64,000 nucleotides of DNA from Oscheius sp. JU75. Lineage: Eukaryota; Nematoda; Chromadorea; Rhabditida; Rhabditidae. The position numbers and the translations under genes are program-made. This document shows positions 54,651-64,000 of this stretch, piece by piece. The notes below the pieces were generated by a model, which saw only the letters and a program-made list of their open reading frames with translations, did no database searches and had not been told where the DNA came from. Location of the stretch: contig JASJZC010000005.1 in the NCBI GenBank assembly GCA_037178855.1, positions 3,782,001 through 3,846,000 on the forward strand. Direction: 5' to 3'. Each line of letters starts with the position of its first letter. Within the stretch, counting starts at the first letter, position 1.

Positions 54651-57599
54651 ATGATGGAGACGGATGATCTCGAGTATGAATACTACGAGGAAGACAGCTA
54701 CGACTACGAGCCGCCAGTCTCGACCACGACCAAGTTCGTCAAGATTCAAAGGTATCAGTAGCCATTTGTAACACGAAAAAAGAGCGCGACGGAAGCCGTT
54801 AAAGCAAAGAAATGTCCCTGAACCTATTGCGATTTCCTCCATTTCTGACAGAGAATTGGCCGTTGACAAATGGCCGACCGTTCTTATCACTTCCACGCGT
54901 TTGACGCCCAAAGGAACCCATCGTTTTGTTGGCAGTTTGACTGTCTCTAACAAGTTGAACGGGTGGTCAAACGGCCGTGAGGAAAAGAACTTTCCGTGTT
55001 TGAGAACTGGCCGCGTGCTCCTTCACCTCCTTTTGTTTGACCACCCAACTCTTCCTTCTCCCTTTTCTGAATCTTTTGTCTTTTGAAGACAGGTTGCAGT
55101 ATCGGCCATGTCGATCTCTCACGTGGCCATCATTCCCTTGGCCTTTTTAACCCAAACTCTCGTATTTTGCAATTCGAGGCAGTAAGGCGTGAAGTCTGTC
55201 ATCCGCCACTTTGCCTACCGGTCCCACCCGTATCAGACCTTATTGATTGTCTGTTCTCAATTGTCCGCCGTCCTTCCCTACTTATATTGACTCTTTTTCA
55301 AAACATCGCATTAGAATATCATAGTCAACACGTGCTCGACCCGTGTTGACACAAGTTTCCTCGACCATTTTCCCCATTTTACTACTTACCAGCCATCTTC
55401 TAAAAAATTGCAATAGTTATTTGTGTCGATTGACTGGACTAAAGACAAAAGGTTTGGTTGCAGGATGCCGCTGATGCGCGACATGATGTTAGCAGCATCC
55501 TCTGCTTCGGGACCGACAGCTTCTTATACAATCCGAGACAGGAATGCCTCTTCCTCAACATCAGGATCCGGCTCTTCTTCCTCTTCAACCGCTATCTGTG
55601 CCGTCTGTGGTGACAATACATCACCAGCCAAGCTACATTACGGTGTTATGTCGTAAGTCCTGGGAAAATAGAGGAAACAGATTGAACGTTTAGATGTTAT
55701 GGTTGCAAAGGCTTTTTCCGTCGGACGTTGGCAGGCAAGTACAGATACAACTGTCGGTTTGGAAACAACTGTATTGTGGACAAATGTATTTGATTTTCGT
55801 CGAGAGTGAGAATCGAATATTCAGACCAGAGAAACAGCTGCCGATACTGTCGATTCAATAGATGTATAGAAGTCGGGATGGATCCGAAGGCGGTTCGTCC
55901 CGATAGAGATTTGACGGGGAAGCAGAGGATGCCTCGGTTGCGGAAAAAACAAATTGATGAAGATTTGCTCAATCATATGGTAGGGTACCTTTGGGAGAGA
56001 CTCAAAAAAGTCAATTCAGATGAGATTACAAGGGGACGACTGGTCAAGGAAGTTGCAAGTCGAAGTTCGGATCCTGCTGATGCAGTTGATGAACATTGAA
56101 GCCAAAGTGGTCAAAGGAGAGGAGACTGTTCCCGCAACCCCTCAACCCACACAACAGCCGGTAGTCAAGGATCAGAAGGTGTCTCTCCGAGAAATGTTTG
56201 AGCAGAAACCTCTGAACCCATCTAGAACTTTGGTGAGTACCTGCTTTAACTAAAGCAAATCCCTTTTCAGATGGGATATGAGCCCTATCGGATGGCAAGA
56301 CCGGAAGAATTGGCGGAGATTGCTCATAGGAGAGCTATCGCAGCTGTAGATTGGGTTGACTCACTGACAGAAATTGCCGAGATTGCTGAAACTGAGGACA
56401 AGGTAAGTATCAGATATTCTCAGTCAGTTTGCATTTCAGGTGGCATTGGTCAAGTCGTGCTATTCCCCGTTGACAATCTTCAACCTCTCTGCGAGAACTG
56501 CTCAGAACACGAAGAATCCGGACATTCTCTGTCTGTGCAGTCACTCCTACCTGCCCCGTCAGATTCCCGCCGAGTATTCGGAAACCAAGTGAGTTCTTAT
56601 CTCGATAAGCCTTTCGGAAATAGTCGTTTCGAAGATCAAAAGAGACATTTCAGCCATCTATCCAATGTGCTCATTGACCGAACTTTGAACGAGTTGGTGT
56701 CCCCTCTTCGCAAGCTGAATCTCAAGGAAGAAGAAATCGTGCCTTTAAAAGCAATCATCATTCTGAATCCAAGTGAGTCGAGACTTTTGATTGAGGCAAA
56801 CATGCTTTCAGACACCAAGGGACTGTCTCCAGCGGCCAAACAAGCCATCGGAGACCTGCGTGACAAAGTGCAAGACATGCTCTTCCAGATAGTCAAAGAA
56901 CTTCACCCTATCTATAGTGCAAGCAGTCGATTCGGCAATTTGCTTCTGCTGCTTCCCACTATCACTGTACGCGCTGAGGGAAAGGGAGAGAATGATTTTC
57001 TGATTTAGACGCTCTCTGGACTGATGAGTGAAAACATGCAATTTTGTCAGACATTCGGTGGACGACAGAGTGGAGATCCTCTTCTATCCGAGATGTTCGG
57101 AGACTTCAAGTTCGGCTTCGACGATGCACAGATTACTTCCTCGTCGGTCACGCCGCCTCTCTTCGAGAATCCAGCTGAGATTTCCCTTCAGGTATCCAAT
57201 GAGAATGATCCGAATATGCCTCCTTTCAGTCAATATCTCCCCCTCTTCTCGACTCGCCAGGAATGGTCAGTTCGACAGCCAGAAGAACTTCTCGAAAAGA
57301 CGTAGAAACACAAACAGACGAGATTGGACCGGTCATCAATCACAGTAGAAGCAGTAACTCTTTGATCGGTGGTGGTCACTCGCCGTCAATGTTCCTTCCA
57401 AGTGTAAGTCATTCTTCTTTGGTCGATTAGACTTTTGTCAGTCACACTAATTTGATAGAGACATTCCTAATAAGGGACATTTCAGCTATCGATGAACTCG
57501 CCCTTTGACAGCTTTCTCGACGAGGGGATGAGCGAACGGATGAATCCTCTTGTGGACCTCGGCCCCTGTGACGACTTGTTAAACTTTATCAACAACTAG
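54651..57599 (+). CDS. HNF4-like nuclear hormone receptor
   Basis: Nuclear transcription factor. Exon 1 (54651 to about 54750, behind GATTTCAG) encodes an acidic Tyr-rich head, MMETDDLEYEYYEEDSYDYE. It splices over about 700 nt to RMPLMRDMMLAASSASG and a Ser-rich linker; the second ATG (55465) could be an alternative start. The DNA-binding domain is complete: ICAVCGDNTSPAKLHYGV, SCYGCKGFFRRTLAGKYRY, FGNNCIVDK, NSCRYCRFNRCIEVGMDPKA, then VRPDRDLTG, the HNF4-type extension. Ligand-binding segments include AIAAVDWVDSLTEIAEI, VALVKSCYSPLTIFNLS, VSPLRKLNLKEEEIVPLKAI and SSRFGNLLLLLPTIT. The C-terminal F-like region is long and Ser-rich, ending LGPCDDLLNFINN before TAG 57597-57599. Confidence 0.9.
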
Positions 57600-57903
57600 T
57601 CTCCTTCTGTTACGACATGACCTATCTCGCCATGTTTCCTGGTTGAAAGTGTATAATAGGCCAGACTCGTTATTTATTCGCCGCTTCCTCACTTAACTCA
57701 GAGTTCCTCTCTATATCTATACATACGTTGTCCCCGTGTATATGCCTTGCCGTAGAGAGTAGTCAGAGTAGAAATAGAAAGGTTATTTTATATTGTTTTC
57801 GTCTGATGAATTCATTGGTCGCTCACTTACGATGACCTTGGAAACGGTGAGCGATAGCTTACACTGCTTTCAAAGACAACGTTTTATTTGTACGGAGGGG
57901 ATT

Positions 57904-59814
57904 CTACAGAAGTGTATTGGTCAGTTCCGGGAAGAATTGAGCGACGACGTCTCGATTGAACACCGGAGTCAACCTGACTCCATCAGCCCAGTCCGATGCA
58001 AGCGGACCGTTTAGTTCAGGACCTGGAGCTCGTAGCATTTCCTGTAAACAAATCTGTTTCATAAAAATGCAAGGAACCTCGATGGACTTGGTGAGCGTCA
58101 GAGGAAGTTTCGGACTGAAATCGATGGTTCTTGGTCTGGGAAGAGGAGCGGTGAAAGCAGTTTGGGGCGGTTGAATGGAAACTGTTGGCACCATCATAGG
58201 GGACTTGGGCGCTATGAATTGATCTCCCATACTAGATCGGCTGTCCAAAACCTGAACGTTTGCCTCGTTTTTAGCCTTTGTATATCTAACCTGAGCAACG
58301 AGATCCGAAACCTGAGGATGAAAAATGTCAGAGAAAACGAGATAGAATGGGAACGGGTGTGGATGTCGTGTCGGTGGGTATAGAGGAGATAGTGCCGCGT
58401 GCAACTGGTGTGCCAATTCCTAACATGGCTCGTTGTTATCCAGAAAATAAACGTACTCTAGCTTGGTAAATGAGCGCAACACTTCCAGACGAAACCAATG
58501 CTGCTCCACAGGATGGCTTCTGTTGTTTGGCGACACGGAACATGAGTTCTTGAAGGGAGTCGCGCGAGGAGGTAAGAAGGTTCCCGAGAGAGTTTGACAG
58601 TTGAGTAGCATCTGAAACCCTTCTCATTTATTTCAAGTTACGAGGAAATACCCGCACAACAGATCAATTGAGCTCGCATGAGAGAATACTCGGTGGGAGA
58701 AGGAGCTCTCTTCTTGAAGTTCTCGCAGAGCTTTGCGAAACGAGCAAAAAAGACGAAGTTTCTGAAAGAATCGATAGAAGAACTGTCGGAAGAACAAACA
58801 TGTTCTTAGTGGGAATAGTTCTGGCAAAGTCTTCCGCATAGTTATTCGACTGTCTGGCAACGAGACTACAGGCAGAGTCGATCAGAGCCAGAGGGAGAAA
58901 ACAGTCACTGATGAGAGAACACTTGTCTTCGACTGAGGGTCGACGAGACGCCGAATCCAATTCGAGAATACTCAAAAATCCATCAATAAAGTCTATCGAA
59001 TTGACGACTCTGTCGATTGAAATCAGATCTGTACTTGGTATGTGACAGCTGGACGAAGTCATCCCCTAAGGTTTTTGTTAGATATAAGAAAAAAAAACGT
59101 ACAATATTTTTTCGAGCAAGTGATCTGTCGCCAATGAGACTCGGCAAACTGAATTGGGCAACTCCGTCGTAATTGGCTTCTCCCAAACACTGTAGCTGCC
59201 CTTCCAAGGAACTCAGATCATTCAACAACTTTCTAAAAGAACGGTACTATTTGCTGACTGTTTATTTTACCTCAAACTGGAAGGCCAATCATCTCCGGAT
59301 GATCCGGCTGCCAATGAACTCAATCGTCCGAGACTTTTCTTTTTCGATAGCGTTTTATGTAGTTTCTGTTTCGTTTCCTCCCGATCTGGACGTACTACTG
59401 AAACGGCTATAGTTGGATCCAAAAAGGACTCACAATCGGGATTCATTCCAACTAGAAGGCATCTTCTGAAACGACAATAGCGACAAGCGTTTCTGTCATC
59501 TGTAAGCTCCCTTATAACGTAGGTGACGATACTCTTACTTACTCTTGCTAATTTCGCAGTTCTTCTCGAACCGACAAACATACTTGTTCCTCCCGTCTTT
59601 ACAAGCTCTTCGAAAGAAGCCTTTGCAACCAAAGCACGCCAATTGCCCATAGTGGATATGAAAAGTATTGAGTAACAAAGTCAATTAGAGGATCTACCTT
59701 AGCGGGTGAGTCACCACAGACAGCACATTTTCTGGCAGCCCTCGCGACGAACATCGGGCAGTCAGCGGCAGTGAGGATTATTTGCCCGTGACGTTTATTG
59801 ACTGATTCGCACAC
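57904..59814 (-). CDS. HNF4-like nuclear hormone receptor with a damaged splice acceptor
   Basis: Second HNF4-type receptor, tail to tail with the previous one. The frame opens MCESVNKRHGQIILTAADCP and KCAVCGDSPAK. The next homologous block, IHYGQLACFGCKGFFRRAC, continues KDGRNKYVCRFEKNCEISK, DDRNACRYCRFRRCLLVGMN and VVRPDREETK. The intron between SPAK and IHYG starts with GTAGAT but ends ACTTTTCAT instead of CAG, because plus-strand base 59658 is A where C is expected. No other AG lies between donor and exon. The ligand-binding part appears intact (VEDKCSLISDCFLPLALIDS, FVFFARFAKLCENFKKRAP, ELAHQLHAALSPLYP), followed by a Pro-rich tail. Stop TAG 57904-57906. It is either a recently damaged gene, a rare non-AG acceptor or a base error. 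Confidence 0.8.
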
Positions 59815-59980
59815 AACTCATCCAGCGGCTCTATTCGAGGCAGTTACCGAAAGTGGGCGGGACACGTAAACAGTCTTTCAGAATATTTATTGTATGGCGA
59901 ACAAAACAGTCTTTTGAGCTTCATCAGCACGTAACAGTTAAGGCGAGGTTGGGTTTAAGATTATGAGGAAGAGAAAGAGA

Positions 59981-62900
59981 TCAGACGGAAGAGGTGAAGC
60001 CCTGCAGATGACTGGGCGGCGGTTTGAACGTGTCTGGAGTGGACGCATGAGAAATAGGGACTTTCTGAGCAGGAGAATCGAATCCATTCATTCCTCGAGG
60101 TCCCATCTCCGCGTATCGTGGCTTTTCGTTCAACGGCTCCGTCTCGAACGACTGAATAATTTGATTAAGATACAATGAAAAACAAGCTACCGGAGGGTAT
60201 TTTTTCTCTCTAAGAGAAGCATTGCGACTGGCAATCTCCGATCGCTGCTCCTCCTTCTCAGCCTGTTTCGATTTTTTCACACACCAACAACACAAGAAGA
60301 TCAAGACGACCACCAAAATAACTCCCAGAATACCGGCAATAGCTGCCAGCCAAATAAAGAAGTTCTCCTTCTCACGACTCCTGCACCACGGCTGTTCTCC
60401 CTTATTCCACTCGAATCGATAGTTGTTGAAATCTCTCGGCTGGTTTCTGTCCACCACAATTCCACATTTGTATTCGTGGACTCCTGAACTTTTTCGTGTT
60501 TACCATTGTAAACTAAATGTTAACCTTTGATCCAGTGAGACTGAAAACACTCGAAACGAGCAACATCTCCTTGAAGATAGGCTGATGAAAGAGATGAAGT
60601 CTTCATCAAATATTCGGGATACTCTATATTGATCGGACCACAACTGTTATCTGAACCAAAATAATTATTCAGTTCTTGTAGAAAAGCAACATGATCTGGT
60701 AGCGTCAACTCGTTCAGTGGTGAAAACGTTGTACTCGTTCTTAGCCTGAAGACCAAGGACCTTCGAGTTAAGAGTTGTATAGTCGTATTGACAGGGAATC
60801 GAGTCTCCACATTCTGAGAGAATCGCTCCCGGATTGTCCGGACATTGAGTCATTCCGTATTGATTCGTGATTTGGGACTGCATTGGCTGGATGTTCACTA
60901 GAAATAGTTTTCAGTTTATATTCTCTCAAGGAACCTACAGATGTTCTGTTGCTGAAGATCTCTACACGTCTGCAGCTCTTGATTCATCGCTTGACCGGTC
61001 AGCGGATAAAAGCGGTAGGCACCTCTGAAACATCTCTCCATAGACCCCTGAAAAGTGTCTTACGTTTGATATTTAGGCGCAGTCTGATAGATGGGTCCAC
61101 TCTTCATTGAAGCTTCCGGGAAAACCTCGAACTTTTTGTCTTCATCCTTGCTCGTAGTGAACATGTTCTCCGTTGGTAGTCCACCTACGTTTCCACTGTT
61201 CATATTCTGATCCGAGCCGGGTTCTCCCGATCCTTGTACTCGATCTGGAATATTCCAGTAGACTCTATCGAAGTTTTGGATTACATTGGTTGATAATCTG
61301 TTGTCTGTATTGCTCCGAATTGACATCGTTGAGAGTCATAGTCTGGAGATAACTGGCAGAAGTCTGATCGGGGAATGGACGGTAGAGTCCGCTGACTTTC
61401 GGAATGTTATATCGCTGTCTGGTTTCGACTTCTCGTGTCTTATCTCCATCAGGTCTCTGAAGAGAGTATCATTTGTAGCAACAACAAAAAACGAACCACT
61501 CCATACTGAGGAGGAACACTGATTGCCACATTAAGCATACCCATACTCTCTTGGTAGTTCGGGAGACGGTCGATATCCAATGCGTAGGACTCACGAACAC
61601 GAATTCCGATCTGGGCTTCCTCTAGAACCACATAGATCTCGGGTTGACCTCTTTCCACGTTGTTCACGTAGATGAGAACTCCTTTAAAGCGTTGCAGTCT
61701 CATCGTATCAAAATATCTCAGAATATTTCCGACAATGATGCTGGTCCTGTATCGGAACCTCCTGGTGTCCTTTCTCGACAAAACATGTACTCGATCAGTT
61801 CCGGTCGCTTCCTGAAAATAACGAGTCGTACCTAATGAGTCATCTGAACAAACCAAAACAACTCCAGTGATGACTGTCGCGTTTGTGGGCTGCACAAGGT
61901 CTTGCTGTCCCATGTATCTTCCCAGCAAACCTAAAAAATTGAGAATTGTGAAATGCTAGAACGAAGCATTACTGAAGTCGACTCTTCGATTGGGGTATCG
62001 CTCCAGCCGAATCTGGACTTTGACTTCCGGAGTGGACAGAGTGTGAGGGATATAGAGAGCATTGTAGACTCCAGGCTCATTGAAAATGAACTTGTCGTTG
62101 TCGATCGTATTGAAGGTTCCTGCTCCCAAGCCCTCACCTAGAAGTAGTTGTGTGAATGAATAGACACGGGCTCACCATAAGCTGGTGGCTGGTACTCTTG
62201 ACATCCGGAACTGGGTCTTCTCCAATAGAACATCTGGCAGCGGAATTCGGCATACTTGCAGCAGAGGAAATAGGGCATGTAGTCGTTGTGGAAAGACGAG
62301 AGACCGGGAACTTCGTACTGTCCCATGTAGGGAGGAGTTCCGAACTCGTAGGCTCTCATCGGGAATCCGGGATTGTAAGGAACTTCAGGAGTGACCTTGA
62401 TGACAGGCTGGTAGCTCGTCTGCATCAGATGCCCTTGGTCATCGTAGCAGCAGACTTGTCCATAATGAGTAGGGAAGCGTCTAAATGATTAAATTGATAA
62501 CTGTTTCAGATGAAAATTACGCTGTGTTGAAACTTGCAAAGTCTCGTCCGTTTCCAGCATACGAGGAGAGGATGTTCTGAGCTGACATGTAGCAATTCCT
62601 GGCTCCAATGGCTACAGTACAAGTGATATCACGGAACGCTTGAGAGCAGCGAGGATGAGGCATGAATCGACCGAGATCGGCCTGTGCTTGTCGCTCGATA
62701 CACGGACAGGAAGAGTTGGTCTCGACGTCACGAATAAAGTTCCATTGAGCTCCATCCTCGTCGTACCAATCGTGACACATCTCGAGAGCCTTCTTTTGGA
62801 CGAATTGAGTACGAGCTTGTTCGTCGTTCACGTTGTAGGTAGTCTGTTGGTACTTGGGATTGTTCGAAGTCCACAGCCAATGAATTGAGATTGGAGAAGA

Positions 62901-64000
62901 CACCAGCCCCGACAGAAGAGTAGGCGATGTGCCTTGTCCCAAGTTGTCCTAAATTGATGTTATTTTGAGCCAATCACGTATCACCTGATTCGGTTTGATC
63001 GGCGCGAGTTTCATGTAGCCAAACCGGTAGTTGTAGAGCTCGTTGTTCCGTTCCCAATCCGTCATGTACCTGAATAGATTCACTCAAAATCCGTCAAATA
63101 GACCAACCATTGTTCGACTTGGTAGAGATTAATTCGTTCCTCTTGTGGCTTCCAGCGGTACTCGTAGCTGTTTCTATTTGAGTAACTGGCCAGTCGACAG
63201 ATGACTCTGTGCTCTGGACGGAACTTTTTGATCTGAATTAGGATATTTATAACAGTAAGATGTTAACGCACATTGTCATCTTTGAACTCTCTGTAGGCTA
63301 CGACATAGAGTCCCAGCTGAACGGAATACATGGAATCGTCTCCGAGTCTCATGTGTTGATTGGTTAGCAACAGATCAGGATTGGTGAAGTTCCTTGGATA
63401 CCAGATCAACGGCATCACCTATTTAAAGTCTGTTAGCAGTTGAAAAGGAAACTCACCGGTCGTGGAGACAGTACAAAGTAGTCGTAAATGTTACCTAAGG
63501 AAAAGTTTGAATAGATCACATTCTCAGGTACCTATGTCTAGTCGATTCGGATCCAAAGTCGGCGGAACGAAGTAAATATATCCTACAAAAGCTTTTTCAT
63601 CGTTCGCCCCTCCAGTCTGCGGCTGGAAGTAGACGGTTTTGGTTCCCCAGTCGTAGATCTTTGGCAAATAGCATCTTGCCACAGACGGATTCAGAACCAC
63701 ACAAGTTGCAGTCTAAAAGAGTTGTCTGTGGGGAAAAACCTCGGATACCTGTCGCTGCTCGATCATCAGCACGTAGGTTTGAGTGGGATCGAGGCAGATC
63801 GCGTTCACTGAAAAGGATAGAGTCACAAAGAAATGTTAGACTATTTGATCTCCAAAAAGCAAGACTCACCATCGACGGACATCTCTCCAAGCATCTGAAT
63901 TTTAACTGTTTACAATTTGATAACACGGCTTACGTTCACGATGTTTGGATAGATCAGCATAGGATATGTACCTCCGGTCTTGTTGCTAAAACATACACTA
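59981..64000 (-). CDS. Mesh/SUSD2-like AMOP-domain transmembrane protein (partial)
   Basis: Large single-pass cell-surface protein resembling Drosophila Mesh, a septate-junction protein of the gut, and vertebrate SUSD2; its 5' part lies beyond the window. From the window edge inward, an extracellular region contains FVGYIYFVPPTLDPNRLDIG and GLYVVAYREFKDDNIKKFRP. The AMOP domain follows: CHDWYDEDGAQWNFIRDVET, SCPCIERQAQADLGRFMPHP, RCSQAFRDITCTVAIGARNC, VCCYDDQGHL. A von Willebrand D-like region follows (GEGLGAGTFNTIDNDKFIFN, VYNALYIPHT), then a Cys-containing sushi-like segment near 60480-60700. One membrane span, FFIWLAAIAGILGVILVVVL, precedes CCWCVKKSKQ and a cytosolic tail ending HLQGFTSSV. 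Stop TGA 59981-59983. Confidence 0.88.

Overview
The window is eukaryotic DNA that reads like a compact nematode genome. Introns are mostly about 40-60 nt, start with GT and end in a polypyrimidine-CAG such as TTTTCAG. Many start codons lie directly behind such an acceptor with no exon before it, as expected for spliced-leader trans-splicing. Several same-strand genes are only 130-290 bp apart (operon-like), and three nuclear hormone receptor genes occur in 64 kb. Gene identities were read from translated exons joined by eye. Intron boundaries are therefore inferred, and no database search was possible.

Layout. 1-7 kb: 3' end of a two-domain receptor tyrosine phosphatase (+), then three minus-strand genes: a GDP-fucose transporter (SLC35C1 type), the splicing factor RBM22 and histidyl-tRNA synthetase. 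7.2-11.8 kb (+): a cysteine-type selenophosphate synthetase, with a small secreted Lys/Glu-rich protein gene nested antisense in one intron, followed closely by Rab geranylgeranyl transferase alpha. 11.9-16.3 kb: a head-to-head pair of BPI/LBP/CETP-like secreted lipid-binding proteins. 16.8-19.3 kb (-): a plasma-membrane Na+/H+ exchanger. 20.4-25.1 kb (+): mitochondrial aspartyl-tRNA synthetase, the p47 UBX cofactor and complex I subunit NDUFA12, spaced like an operon. 25.9-28.3 kb (+): a divergent nuclear receptor, then a decayed eS12 ribosomal protein pseudogene (-). 30.0-31.1 kb (+): an unrecognised coiled-coil protein. 31.1-36.8 kb: 5.8 kb without a convincing gene but rich in candidate regulatory motifs, upstream of a Pim-type Ser/Thr kinase (36.9-39.4 kb) that carries a MITE-like element in an intron. 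40.1-44.4 kb (-): glutaminyl-tRNA synthetase, divergent from a DHX34-type helicase (+, 44.9-48.8 kb). 48.8-49.5 kb (-): a small protein with two PP1-docking motifs. 50.4-52.1 kb (+): mitochondrial acyl carrier protein and the tRNA-splicing endonuclease subunit TSEN2. 54.7-59.8 kb: two HNF4-like nuclear receptors arranged tail to tail, the second with a damaged splice acceptor. 60-64 kb (-): the C-terminal part of a Mesh/SUSD2-like junction protein with AMOP domain and one membrane span.

Most genes are conserved housekeeping functions: four aminoacyl-tRNA/tRNA-processing genes, two complex I genes (NDUFA12 and acyl carrier protein), and splicing and mRNA surveillance factors. The lineage-specific material is the BPI pair, the nuclear receptors, the nested secreted protein, the SILK/RVxF protein, the eS12 pseudogene and the kinase upstream region. 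I see no prokaryote-type system, CRISPR array or intact transposon, and nothing I can claim as a wholly new biological system.
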